Assembly (NCBI RefSeq): GCF_900100715.1
Contig: NZ_FNCA01000002.1
Span: forward strand, 186,001-250,000
Source: Methanolobus vulcani
GTDB taxonomy: Archaea > Halobacteriota > Methanosarcinia > Methanosarcinales > Methanosarcinaceae
Length of the DNA: 64,000 nt
Reading direction: 5' to 3'
Shown piece by piece: positions 17,277 to 25,158 of this stretch. The notes beneath the pieces were generated by a model. The model was not told the DNA's origin. It did not search any database and saw nothing but the letters and a program-made list of their open reading frames with translations. How positions within the stretch are numbered: position 1 is the stretch's first letter; every line of letters begins with the position of its first letter. The position numbers were made by a program, and so were the translations under genes.

Positions 17277-17537
17277 ATGGATAAAGACAAATTATACCAA
17301 TTAAAGAACGAAGCAACCAAGATCAAACCTATAATCAATATAGGAAAGAATGGAATTACCGATTCTGTAGTAGAAGAAATAAAAAAGCAGGTCAAAGCAA
17401 ATCGTCTTGTTAAGATAAAGATGCTGAAGACCAGTGCAGAGGGAGAGGATATCAAGACATCTGCTGAGAAGCTTGCAGAAGCAACTAAGACAACCCTTAT
17501 TGACGTAAGGGGAAGCACAGTTGTTATCTATAGGTGA
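17277..17537 (+). CDS. YhbY/CRM-domain RNA-binding protein
   Basis: An 86-residue protein covering one CRM (CRS1-YhbY) domain: LKNEATKIKPIINIGKNGITDSVVEEI, KVKANRL-like VKIKMLK, and the end VIYR. Bacterial YhbY binds the 50S ribosome precursor; the archaeal version is probably a ribosome-assembly or RNA-binding protein. The ATG at 17277 is chosen because it follows a TATA element (AACATATAAA near 17233) by a short leader and begins the domain; the frame from 17193 would add 28 unrelated residues across the promoter. Confidence 0.85.
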   Translation: MDKDKLYQLKNEATKIKPIINIGKNGITDSVVEEIKKQVKANRLVKIKMLKTSAEGEDIKTSAEKLAEATKTTLIDVRGSTVVIYR

Positions 17538-17539
17538 TC

Positions 17540-17556
17540 AGAGACTCACAGTCTCT
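17540..17556. terminator. Hairpin between the convergent yhbY and DUF190 genes
   Basis: AGAGACT (17540-17546) and AGTCTCT (17550-17556) are perfect arms around three bases, placed exactly between the two stop codons. On the plus strand moderately T-rich sequence follows. Confidence 0.5.
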
Positions 17557-17886
17557 TCACTCTTCTTTAAACCCTTCTCCAGAAACAACTTCCACTTCCT
17601 GCACTATCATTAGCTCAGTGGGAAGCATTTCCTTTAGCTCAGGAATGAGTTTTCTTATCTTTTCTTCCTTATCCACAGCCTGAACTATCACCGGCAGGTC
17701 TGTTCCAAGTCTCAGGACACTTGCAGTGTGTATCTTGTGGTGAACTCCGTATCCTTCCATGCAATGATGAACAGTGGCTCCTGCGATACCTTTGTCTTTC
17801 AGGAACTCAATGACAGCATGGTGTGCGGTTTTGCCTTTGTATTTGTCATTCTCACTCAGATATATTCTCAAAAATAATGTTCTCAT
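17557..17886 (-). CDS. DUF190 family PII-like protein
   Basis: A 109-residue protein of DUF190: RIYLSENDKYKGKTAHHAVIEFLKDKGIAGATVHHCMEGYG and LPVIVQAVDKEEKIRKLIPEL. The fold is PII-like and members often neighbour crcB fluoride-channel genes. Here two crcB genes lie 1.7 kb upstream on the same strand, separated by an oppositely oriented redox pair. A sensing or regulatory role in fluoride handling is possible but not shown. Confidence 0.85.
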   Translation of the reverse strand: MRTLFLRIYLSENDKYKGKTAHHAVIEFLKDKGIAGATVHHCMEGYGVHHKIHTASVLRLGTDLPVIVQAVDKEEKIRKLIPELKEMLPTELMIVQEVEVVSGEGFKEE

Positions 17887-18055
17887 GTTTTCCCCTGAAT
17901 ACTTTGCTTGTTAATGCAAATGAGGTAATGTTACATCTTCTTTCTGGTTCCCATCAATATATTAATTATTTCTTATGTCAATATCTAATTTTTATGATTA
18001 GGTTGCATGATGATGTTTAGTAAACTTTATAGCTTAAATGCTAATACCAATACTT

Positions 18056-18481
18056 ATGGAAAAAAACAAAAAATATGTCATTGCAGTTATAGCTGTTCTG
18101 ATACTGGTGGGAATAGCAGGTGCTTACACGTACCTGGGTACTGATAGTGCGGATACTAAAATTAACTCTTCGGAGGCGGTGTCTATTGTTGAGAACGATC
18201 CGATGGCAATCAATTATTCCGAAGAATACTTCCATGTGGAAGGATGGAGGGTTACAAACACCGAGCTTTTAGATTCTGTACCTACCGAAACTGTTCAGGA
18301 TAATAGTGTATGGAGAGTTAGAATAATGGAACGTAGTTGTGCTTGTTCCGGTATCAAGGATCTATTCGTAATAGAAGGATATGTATCTTCCAGCACAGGT
18401 GAACTCCTGGGTATTGAAACCAAATCCGTTCTGGAAAGCGAGTATGATAAAAAGACCTGTTCATCGACATCCTGTCACTGA
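18056..18481 (+). CDS. Membrane-anchored or secreted protein with C-terminal cysteines
   Basis: A 141-residue protein with a single N-terminal membrane segment or signal peptide (YVIAVIAVLILVGIAGAYTYL). The exported part has CACSG in its middle and a C-terminal tail with CSSTSCH. I do not recognise the family. CTTTATA at 18023-18029 places the transcription start near the ATG at 18056, so this ATG is preferred over one at 18038. The next gene, a thioredoxin-CcdA fusion, overlaps it by 38 bp, so a thiol-redox link or a metal site is likely. Confidence 0.7.
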   Translation: MEKNKKYVIAVIAVLILVGIAGAYTYLGTDSADTKINSSEAVSIVENDPMAINYSEEYFHVEGWRVTNTELLDSVPTETVQDNSVWRVRIMERSCACSGIKDLFVIEGYVSSSTGELLGIETKSVLESEYDKKTCSSTSCH

Positions 18482-19559
18482 ACGAAATGACTGCAGGTTT
18501 TTACTTGCATTCTTCTTTTCCATCATACTTCTAACCGGTTTAGCCCAGGCTGCCGTGTCTGTAGAATATTTCTACGAAGATGGCTGTCTGAAATGCGCAC
18601 AGGCATCGCCTGTAATTGAAGATGTGATTTCCAGTTACCCTGACACCAACTTCAGTTCATACGAGATCAAATCCGCTTTCAGTCTGGCTAAAAGCTATGG
18701 CGTGACGACTGTACCGGCCATTGTTGTAAATGGCAGCACTGTCATTAGTTATAATGATTACGAAGGCGACACCGGGAAACTCAGTTCAATGCTTTCAGAA
18801 GCAATAGAAACAGCTCCTGTGATTGATTATGCTACTGTTTCATCAAAGACTGAGCTTATATCCCATGAATCATTGGATGATCAAACCCCGGCTGTGATTT
18901 TTATTGCCGGCCTTCTGGCAGGTTTTAATCCGTGTCTTATTGCTGTCATGGCCTTTCTTGCATCAGCAATTGTATCTTCCGGAGGGTCCCGCAAGGATAT
19001 GCTTGTCCTGGTTATCGGATTCTGTGCCGGGATATTTGTAACTTATATGATTGTAGGTTTTGGAATACTGAATACCATCACTTCTTTCCCTGGGATAAAA
19101 GATTTAATAACGAAATCCATGATATTCCTTGTTGCGATTTTCGGATTCTGGCACCTCTATGATGCATATTATATCAAGAAATATTCAAAATCCTCATTCA
19201 AAACCCCACATTCCTTTGTAGACTTGATGGATCATGCAAGAGGCAAGAATATACTTCTCATCTCTTTCGTTGGCGGAGGAATATTCTCTCTCGTAAAAGC
19301 TCCATGTGTAGGTGCTGTTTACCTGATGATCCTTGAAATGCTCCTGTCCGGTGGCAACACTGTTAATGCTGTGTTATACATGGGTCTCTATAATTTTGCA
19401 GTTATTCTGCCGATTCTGATACTTGGTGCACTTCTTGCTTTTGGTCTGGATCCTGAAAAGGTCAATGAGTTCAGGGAAAAGAGACGTGTGGAAGTTCGTC
19501 TGATCACGGGACTTATATTGATCCTGCTGGCTGCGTTGTTGCAGTTGAACATCATCTAA
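18444..19559 (+). CDS. Thioredoxin-like domain fused to CcdA/DsbD-type transmembrane domain
   Basis: A 371-residue membrane protein. After a signal-like segment (FLLAFFFSIILLTGLAQA) comes a thioredoxin-fold domain with a CLKC active site and the cis-proline loop VTTVPAIVV. Then six or so membrane helices follow with the paired cysteines FNPCLIAV and KAPCVGAVY that pass reducing power across the membrane in the CcdA/DsbD family. It would deliver electrons to exported thiol proteins, perhaps the cysteine-containing protein just upstream. Its start is uncertain; the ATG at 18444 is the best in-frame choice and lies within the upstream gene. Confidence 0.82.
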   Translation: MIKRPVHRHPVTERNDCRFLLAFFFSIILLTGLAQAAVSVEYFYEDGCLKCAQASPVIEDVISSYPDTNFSSYEIKSAFSLAKSYGVTTVPAIVVNGSTVISYNDYEGDTGKLSSMLSEAIETAPVIDYATVSSKTELISHESLDDQTPAVIFIAGLLAGFNPCLIAVMAFLASAIVSSGGSRKDMLVLVIGFCAGIFVTYMIVGFGILNTITSFPGIKDLITKSMIFLVAIFGFWHLYDAYYIKKYSKSSFKTPHSFVDLMDHARGKNILLISFVGGGIFSLVKAPCVGAVYLMILEMLLSGGNTVNAVLYMGLYNFAVILPILILGALLAFGLDPEKVNEFREKRRVEVRLITGLILILLAALLQLNII

Positions 19560-19902
19560 CAAAGATGTACGCTAAAAACACTGCAACAAGACACAATAGT
19601 AGGTTAAGTCCTATATTCATCATGGAATGTTTGTTCTCTCCCTCATCCAGAAGCCTGAAGCTCTCATACGCGAATGTGGAGAATGTTGTGAAAGAACCAA
19701 GCATCCCTACACTTATCATGTAACGCAGTGTTCCCTCTAAAGAAGTGAATGTCAGCACTGCGAGGACAAAGCTTCCAATAGTATTTACTGCAAGTGTTCC
19801 TGCAGGAATCTCATTTATTCTGGGAATCGCTCCGGAAACAAGATATCTGAGGTTTGCACCGATAAAACCTCCGATCCCTACAAGAATTATCTCATATGCC
19901 AG
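19552..19902 (-). CDS. crcB: CrcB fluoride channel, second copy, probable CTG start
   Basis: A protein of about 116 residues with the CrcB features GIGGFIGANLRYLVSG, VNTIGSFVLA and GMLGSFTTFSTFAYE and four membrane helices. CrcB (Fluc) exports fluoride; many organisms pair two unlike copies. The frame has no ATG, GTG or TTG in its first 45 codons, and a TGA lies six codons before 19902. GGAGGG ends about 7 bases before a CTG at 19902, the likely start. It overlaps the first crcB by 11 bases and may be translationally coupled. A start at 19758 would remove the first half of the domain. Confidence 0.8.
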   Translation of the reverse strand: MAYEIILVGIGGFIGANLRYLVSGAIPRINEIPAGTLAVNTIGSFVLAVLTFTSLEGTLRYMISVGMLGSFTTFSTFAYESFRLLDEGENKHSMMNIGLNLLLCLVAVFLAYIFVR

Positions 19903-20290
19903 TTCCTTCCCTCCTTCTCATTAAATATATCACCAGTGCCCTGCCGGCGAAAATTCCCGCAAGTGTCAGGATGACGTTTGCAAGAATATTGAATGCGGCT
20001 TCAGCCAGTTGCATCTGGAATGTCTGGACCATGAATGTCGAAAAAGTAGTAAGTGATCCGCAAAATCCAATTCCCACAAACATACGTGTTCTCGGAGACA
20101 CAATGCCAAGGTACTCAGAGCTGTACATGAGGATACCAATAAGTATGCTCCCAAGTACATTTACCACAAGTGTTCCGGATGCAGAAGTAAAGTATCCCGC
20201 AATAAGGAATCTTGATATTGCTCCAAAGAACCCTCCCATGCCGATGGTGATAAGTTCTGAGCCCTGGTTTTTCAGATAATCACTATTCAA
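19892..20290 (-). CDS. crcB: CrcB fluoride channel, first copy
   Basis: A 132-residue CrcB protein: GMGGFFGAISRFLIAGYF, VVNVLGSILIGILMY and GFCGSLTTFSTFMVQTFQ, with four membrane segments. The start is a TTG at 20290 that overlaps the end of moeA by 8 bases. It is followed by the second copy with an 11-base overlap. The last genes of a moaD-moeA-crcB-crcB operon. Confidence 0.88.
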   Translation of the reverse strand: MNSDYLKNQGSELITIGMGGFFGAISRFLIAGYFTSASGTLVVNVLGSILIGILMYSSEYLGIVSPRTRMFVGIGFCGSLTTFSTFMVQTFQMQLAEAAFNILANVILTLAGIFAGRALVIYLMRRREGTGI

Positions 20291-21467
20291 TTAACACTAC
20301 GTCCACTTCGCTTCCTTCTTCACACCCTTCAACATTTTCCGGGATTATAACGAACCCATCGGATTTTGCAATGGAGCTCAGTATTCCTGCACCAGCTGTC
20401 ATCAGTGGATGAGCAATGTTACCTTCGAGTATTACCCTGGCATAACTGAGATATCCTTCTCTTGAGAGTATTTTCCCGCTTAATGTGGCTTTTACGGTTG
20501 TGTCAGGTATATCGGGTATATTTCCGGATTTTCTAAGTGCAGGTTTACCAAAAGCAAAGAGTGCTACAAGTCCTGCTGCCGGATATCCGGGCATACAAAG
20601 TACAGGAACATTTTCAACAATTCCAAGAGCAGTTGGTTTTCCAGGGCTGAGTCCGACTCCATGAACAAGTTTCCTGCCCAGTCTCTCCACCACAGCCGGG
20701 ACAAAATCCCTATCCCCGACAGAGGTTCCACCTGAAACCACTATCATATCAGCATCAAGGTTTGCCTTTATGGCATCTTCAATGAGATCAGCATTTTCAG
20801 GAACGATATCACAATATCTTGCAGCTCCGCCCCATTTCTCGACATATTCTCCTATCATGAGGCTGTTTATATCAAGTGTTTTACCCGGTGCAGGTTCTTC
20901 ATATCCGGGAAGTGGTAGAAGGTCATTGCCGGTAGGGATGATAGCAACAACAGGTTTGGAATAGACTTTGACCTCACTGATTCCAAGTGATGCCAGCACT
21001 GCAATATCACATGGTCTGAGTATATGGCTTTTGTTGAATATGATTTCATTCTTCCTGACATCCTCTCCGATCTCACCGACGTTCTTTCCGGGATGTACCT
21101 GCGCCCTGATCTCGATCATATCTCCGATGGAAATGGTATCTTCCATCATCAGCACAGCATCAGCATCATCAGGTACATAATCTCCAGTATTCACCGGGGT
21201 ACAGGTTCCTTCCATTATCTCGTCGGATATCTGGAGCATAACAGGATTTGTTGGGGATGCACCTATGAGGTCCACAGATCTTACTGCAAATCCATCCATG
21301 GCAGAACGTCTGTAGTGAGGAACATTGCGTGGTGCAAGTATGCTTGTAGAGAGAACTCTCCCTATTGCAGACCTTGCAGGGAGTACTTCTGTTCTATCAA
21401 TGCTATTTATCCCGGCAAGGAACATTTCCTTTGCCTTTCCGACATCTGTACGTTCTCTGAATATCAT
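20283..21467 (-). CDS. moeA: Molybdopterin molybdenumtransferase MoeA
   Basis: A 394-residue MoeA: LPARSAIGRVLSTSI, RRSAMDGFAVRS, PTGNDLLP, VVSGGTSVGDRD (MPT-binding) and LCMPGYPAAGL, then a C-terminal beta domain (from about residue 325). It inserts molybdate or tungstate into adenylylated molybdopterin, needed for formylmethanofuran dehydrogenase. GAGGGA precedes the ATG. It follows the MoaD-like gene by 21 bp. Confidence 0.93.
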   Translation of the reverse strand: MIFRERTDVGKAKEMFLAGINSIDRTEVLPARSAIGRVLSTSILAPRNVPHYRRSAMDGFAVRSVDLIGASPTNPVMLQISDEIMEGTCTPVNTGDYVPDDADAVLMMEDTISIGDMIEIRAQVHPGKNVGEIGEDVRKNEIIFNKSHILRPCDIAVLASLGISEVKVYSKPVVAIIPTGNDLLPLPGYEEPAPGKTLDINSLMIGEYVEKWGGAARYCDIVPENADLIEDAIKANLDADMIVVSGGTSVGDRDFVPAVVERLGRKLVHGVGLSPGKPTALGIVENVPVLCMPGYPAAGLVALFAFGKPALRKSGNIPDIPDTTVKATLSGKILSREGYLSYARVILEGNIAHPLMTAGAGILSSIAKSDGFVIIPENVEGCEEGSEVDVVLIE

Positions 21468-21488
21468 CCAAGTCCCTCTGTTGTCAGT

Positions 21489-21770
21489 TTAACCGCCGGA
21501 TACCGGTGGGAATATTCCCAGTTCATCGTTATCATTCAGGATAGTATCCAGTCCTTCCATGTGTTTGATGTTGTTTCCGTTCAGGAATACATTGATGTAA
21601 CCGCAAAGTTTTACATCGTCTCCTGCCTCGAATACAAGTTCTTTAAGAGCAGGATATTGTTCTGTAAGTGAAAGGAGAACATCTTTTACAGAGTCTCCTG
21701 TAAGTGATAATGACGAAGTTTGTGCAATCTCCCTGAGATTTGCAAATAGTTTCACTTTAACGTTTGCCAT
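21489..21770 (-). CDS. MoaD/ThiS/SAMP ubiquitin-like protein
   Basis: A 93-residue beta-grasp protein: VKVKLFANLREIAQ at the start and FPPVSGG at the end. The terminal Gly-Gly is adenylylated and thiocarboxylated in this family. Being next to moeA suggests the small molybdopterin synthase subunit, but archaeal SAMPs can also act in tRNA thiolation or protein conjugation. First gene of the moeA-crcB operon. Confidence 0.88.
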   Translation of the reverse strand: MANVKVKLFANLREIAQTSSLSLTGDSVKDVLLSLTEQYPALKELVFEAGDDVKLCGYINVFLNGNNIKHMEGLDTILNDNDELGIFPPVSGG

Positions 21771-21875
21771 GGGGACATTATTCCCGGCGGATATGTTATA
21801 AAACTAATCCTGTAAGGAGAAAGAGACTAAGCTGATGGTCACAGCACATTGAGATAATAATTGTAAAAAAAGTTC

Positions 21876-21953
21876 TGGTGGGATAGCGCGGATTTGAACC
21901 GCAGTCCAAGCGTCCCAAACGCTCGAGGATGGACCAAGCTACCCTACTATCCC
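21876..21953 (-). tRNA. tRNA-Pro (UGG), CCA encoded
   Basis: On the minus strand GGGATAG at the 5' end pairs with CTATCCC at the 3' end. The anticodon stem GAGCG/CGCTT holds the 7-base loop TTTGGGA with anticodon TGG. The T arm is GCGGTTCAAATCCGC. The discriminator A is followed by an encoded CCA (21876-21878). A minus-strand TATA element (TTTTTATACAATATAT, about 21984-21999) is placed for its promoter. Confidence 0.95.
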
Positions 21954-22157
21954 AATCAGATTCAGAAGGGTAGCTCTCACATAGCATATATTGTATAAAA
22001 AGGTTTCGTGATGACTGTGTTAAAATGGAAAATACTATGGATTGCAGAAGGCTGAGTATAAATACTCCTTATAATTTCCTCTCCGGTTTTATATTCTTGG
22101 GACATAGAATTTTCCCGTATCTATCCATGTTTCGATTTTTTAGCTTCAAAATCATGC

Positions 22158-22169
22158 GGGCAACCGCCC
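22158..22169 (-). terminator. Possible terminator of the ABC-2 permease gene
   Basis: GGGC and GCCC pair around four bases, with a weak T run after it on the minus strand. Apart from this and the tRNA-Pro promoter, 21954-22185 shows nothing convincing. Confidence 0.3.
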
Positions 22170-22185
22170 AACTACGTTACCTCTT

Positions 22186-22959
22186 TCACTGGTCAACTGC
22201 GCTGTCAAAAGCCCGGCTTCCAATTGTCATCATGATAAGTGCAAAAGCTGTGATTACTCCAAGTGACAGGGTTATAGGAACATCGGAAGCATCCAGCAGC
22301 ATCCATCTCAGTGCCTCCACGCCATAAGTAAGTGGATTCAGGTGAACAGGTATGCTCAACCAGCCCGGGAGATTCTCCATAGGGTAGAACGCAGTACTGG
22401 TCATGATGGTGGGGAACGTGATGAAAGTCATCATCATCTGGAATCCCTCATGTGATTCTATTTTTGAGGCCAGCGTTATTCCAAGACCAATGAACCCCAG
22501 TCCCATAGTGAACATTATGGGTATACACAGGAGTTCTCTCCATACAGATACGTATTCTATTCCAATCATCCCGCTGATGAACATGAGCAGTGTGCCCTGC
22601 ACCATTGCTGTTGTAACTCCTCCTGCGGCTTTTCCAAGAGCAGTGTAAAAGCGGCTTACAGGCGCTACCAGTATCTCCTTCAGGAATCCGAATTCCCTAT
22701 CCCATATGATGGAAATTCCACCCATAAGCGATGCGAAGAGAATTGACATCCCTATGATGCCCGGTGCCATGTAATCAATATACCTGCCGCTGCGAAGGGT
22801 CATGGTACTTCCCAGTGCAGAACCCATTATGACAAGAAAAAAGAGTGGCGTTGCAAGGGAGCCTATTATCCTTGAACGTGAGCGCTTGTAGCGCAGCATT
22901 TCCCGCAGCCACAGTGTGAACACAGTGTTCAGGCAGAGTCTTTTCCCTGAAAGTGCCAT
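22186..22959 (-). CDS. ABC-2 type transporter permease
   Basis: A 257-residue permease with six predicted membrane helices. The segment EILVAPVSRFYTALGKAAGGVTTAMVQGTLLM and HLNPLTYGVEALRWMLL are signatures of the DrrB/NodJ-like ABC-2 family (drug, lipid or polysaccharide export). No ATP-binding gene lies beside it, so the ATPase must be elsewhere. The ATG at 22959 is preferred: it directly follows the ubiX stop, with GGGAG 4 bp upstream. It belongs to the HD-LpdD-like-ubiX run. Confidence 0.85.
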   Translation of the reverse strand: MALSGKRLCLNTVFTLWLREMLRYKRSRSRIIGSLATPLFFLVIMGSALGSTMTLRSGRYIDYMAPGIIGMSILFASLMGGISIIWDREFGFLKEILVAPVSRFYTALGKAAGGVTTAMVQGTLLMFISGMIGIEYVSVWRELLCIPIMFTMGLGFIGLGITLASKIESHEGFQMMMTFITFPTIMTSTAFYPMENLPGWLSIPVHLNPLTYGVEALRWMLLDASDVPITLSLGVITAFALIMMTIGSRAFDSAVDQ

Positions 22960-22960
22960 T

Positions 22961-23512
22961 TCACTCCCAGCGTTTGTAAACGTCGTTTTCAATATCCATC
23001 AGATCAAGTGCACGACCTGCCATTGAATTAACAAGATCATCGATTGTCTGTGGTCTGGAATAAAAACCCGGACATGCGGGAAGGATTACTCCGCCGGCTC
23101 TCTCAAGTCTCAGCATATTCTCAAGATGGATCTGGTTAAGAGGGGTTTCACGTGGCATTAGTACCAGTTTTCTTCTCTCCTTTAGGCAAACATCGGCCAC
23201 CCTGCCAAGTAGGTTGTCAGACATTCCGCCTGAGATCTCACCAAGCGTTTTCATGCTGCATGGGGCGATAATCATCCCGTAGAACCTGTGAGAACCGCTT
23301 GCAATTGGCGCTGTAAAGTCATTTTCATCGTAGACTGCATCTGCCAGACTTTCAACATATGATAGTTTGTAATCGGTCTCTATCTCAAGTATCTGCTTTG
23401 CAGCTTTTGTCATAACAAGGTGAGTATAAATGTCAGTTTTTGCCAGAATTTCCAGCAACCGTACTCCGTAAGCAGAACCCGAAGCCCCGCTGATACCTAT
23501 TACTACTTCCAT
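22961..23512 (-). CDS. ubiX: UbiX family flavin prenyltransferase
   Basis: A 183-residue UbiX/Pad1 protein: VIGISGASGSAYGVRLLEIL (FMN-binding), IAPCSMKTLGEISGGMSDNLLGR, LVLMPRETPLNQIHLENML and PGFYSRPQTIDDLV. It makes prenylated FMN for UbiD-type decarboxylases. The gene just upstream is an LpdD-like protein, a family also found with prenylated-flavin decarboxylases. No UbiD gene is in the window. Confidence 0.93.
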   Translation of the reverse strand: MEVVIGISGASGSAYGVRLLEILAKTDIYTHLVMTKAAKQILEIETDYKLSYVESLADAVYDENDFTAPIASGSHRFYGMIIAPCSMKTLGEISGGMSDNLLGRVADVCLKERRKLVLMPRETPLNQIHLENMLRLERAGGVILPACPGFYSRPQTIDDLVNSMAGRALDLMDIENDVYKRWE

Positions 23513-23525
23513 TAAAATCCCTCTC

Positions 23526-23879
23526 CTACTTTCCTATAATTACAGCAAGCTCACTGATCATTTCCTCTGATGCAGCAACGATTTCATTTATTTCGCTGAG
23601 TTTAATATTGTCCAGATGAATGCCAACTATGAATACGGATGTCGCTTTGCAGGCTTTGCTGAATGCCTTTGCACCATTTAGTGCGATCTCAGTTTCCCTG
23701 TGTCCCGGTGTTGTAATCACAGATGAAGATGCCCTTTTTGATTCATGGTCATAGAACCCGATTCCAACAGCTCCTACGTGTTCATCACCACCGGTAAGGC
23801 TGGCAACATAGTCCTCTCCTGTCTTTTTCCATTCAAGCACAAGGCTGATACCCGCCGCAATCTTCCTGATCTCCTGCAT
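23526..23879 (-). CDS. LpdD-like prenylated-flavin-associated protein
   Basis: A 117-residue protein. HVGAVGIG, SSVITTPGHRETEIALNGAKAF and FIVGIHLDNIKLSEINEI match, from memory, the small LpdD-type proteins that accompany UbiX and UbiD-type decarboxylases. Being next to ubiX (13 bp gap) supports this. Its role, perhaps in loading or protecting the cofactor, is not settled. The ATG at 23879 directly follows the HD gene stop, with GAGGAA as ribosome-binding site. Confidence 0.72.
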   Translation of the reverse strand: MQEIRKIAAGISLVLEWKKTGEDYVASLTGGDEHVGAVGIGFYDHESKRASSSVITTPGHRETEIALNGAKAFSKACKATSVFIVGIHLDNIKLSEINEIVAASEEMISELAVIIGK

Positions 23880-23880
23880 A

Positions 23881-25083
23881 TTATTCCTCAATTTCTGTCA
23901 GACGGAACTGTTTCGTGGTTCTTTTAACTTCAAAGAAGTTCTTTGCTGCCTTTCCAACAGCTTCCCTATATTCGGTTGGAGTATAAACTCCCATCTTCCA
24001 GTTGTCACGGTGTGCCTGCTCCAGGGTGGCAACAACATGAGATGCCTCGTCAAGCCGAAGCATTCTGTTATTGACTTTTACAAGAGCTTTCATTTCAGCT
24101 ATTTCCGGATTTCTGGGAATATCAATAAGCACAGATTCAGGTTCTATTCCCACTTCTGCCGCAATCTCAGCTTCTACTCTTTTGATGTTCTTTCGGTGCT
24201 TTAGAACTCCCTCGCCGACTTCTTCAAATCCAACATACATCGCCCTCTTGTAGAGTTTCCTGTTGTCAAGTCGCTGTGCAAGTTCACCTGCATACCCGTC
24301 ATCGTTACGTATCATTTCCAGCAGTCTGGAGTCATCCATCTTCCTGAGGTCGAAAGGATTAAGTGACCTTTTTTGGATAAGGTCATCAACTGCTCTTGTA
24401 AACATCGTCTCAGCGATTCTTGAAACGTGGTGGTAGTAAACTGATGGATGCATAAGGAATCTGGAAACCAAAAGTGATTCCGCCGCCTTGACACCGCCGG
24501 AATTCACTACAAGATTGTTCTCGTAGAACTTCATCTCATTGATGAGCCTTACATGGTCAACAAGACCGAAAGCAACACCGGTGTAATGAGAATCTCTTAC
24601 CAGATAGTCCATTCTATCTACATCGATCTCACTGTTGAGTATCTTTCCAAGATCGGTCTTCCCCTGTATGTGATCCTCAATAGTTGCAGGGTTCAGGCCA
24701 TTATCACTGAGAATCTCTCCAAGTTCACCTTTTTTAAGAATGTCACGAACATCCTCATGGTGTTGTCTTGTGTAAAGTTTTGTAAGGTTTTCTGTTACAT
24801 GTGAGTATGGTCCGTGTCCTACATCATGGAGAAGAGCAGCAACTCTGAGTTCTTCTTTTTCATCATCTGTGACGGAATCTATCTTTCCGGTTAGCATGGT
24901 GGCAAGATGCATGACACCCAGAGAGTGCTCAAAACGTGAATGGTTAGCTCCGGGATACACAAGGTTTGACAGACCAAGCTGGCTCAGTCTTCTAAGTCGC
25001 TGCATCTGCGATGAATCGATTATTGATAATGTGAGCGGGTCAAGCTCAATATATCCATGTATAGGGTCACGGATGACTTTCAT
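23881..25083 (-). CDS. HD-domain phosphohydrolase (dNTPase/SAMHD1-like)
   Basis: A 400-residue HD protein: DPIHGYIEL, QMQRLRRLSQLGLSNLVYPGANHSRFEHSLGVMHL and ALLHDVGHGPYSH, with His86-Asp87 as the metal-binding pair. The family includes deoxynucleoside triphosphate hydrolases; the exact substrate cannot be read from sequence. It is the first gene of a run with the LpdD-like, ubiX and permease genes. Confidence 0.88.
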   Translation of the reverse strand: MKVIRDPIHGYIELDPLTLSIIDSSQMQRLRRLSQLGLSNLVYPGANHSRFEHSLGVMHLATMLTGKIDSVTDDEKEELRVAALLHDVGHGPYSHVTENLTKLYTRQHHEDVRDILKKGELGEILSDNGLNPATIEDHIQGKTDLGKILNSEIDVDRMDYLVRDSHYTGVAFGLVDHVRLINEMKFYENNLVVNSGGVKAAESLLVSRFLMHPSVYYHHVSRIAETMFTRAVDDLIQKRSLNPFDLRKMDDSRLLEMIRNDDGYAGELAQRLDNRKLYKRAMYVGFEEVGEGVLKHRKNIKRVEAEIAAEVGIEPESVLIDIPRNPEIAEMKALVKVNNRMLRLDEASHVVATLEQAHRDNWKMGVYTPTEYREAVGKAAKNFFEVKRTTKQFRLTEIEE

Positions 25084-25158
25084 ACAACCTACATATCCTT
25101 CATCTTATAATGATTTTGCACTTGTTTCTGTTTCTGCTCTCTTCCAATGTTAGTTCTC

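Noticed and set aside
22025-22327. Plus-strand frame of 100 codons near a TATA-like sequence beside tRNA-Pro
   Set aside because: Its second half is antisense to the ABC-2 permease, the first half is low-complexity, and the TATA-like sequence reads as the tRNA-Pro promoter on the other strand.
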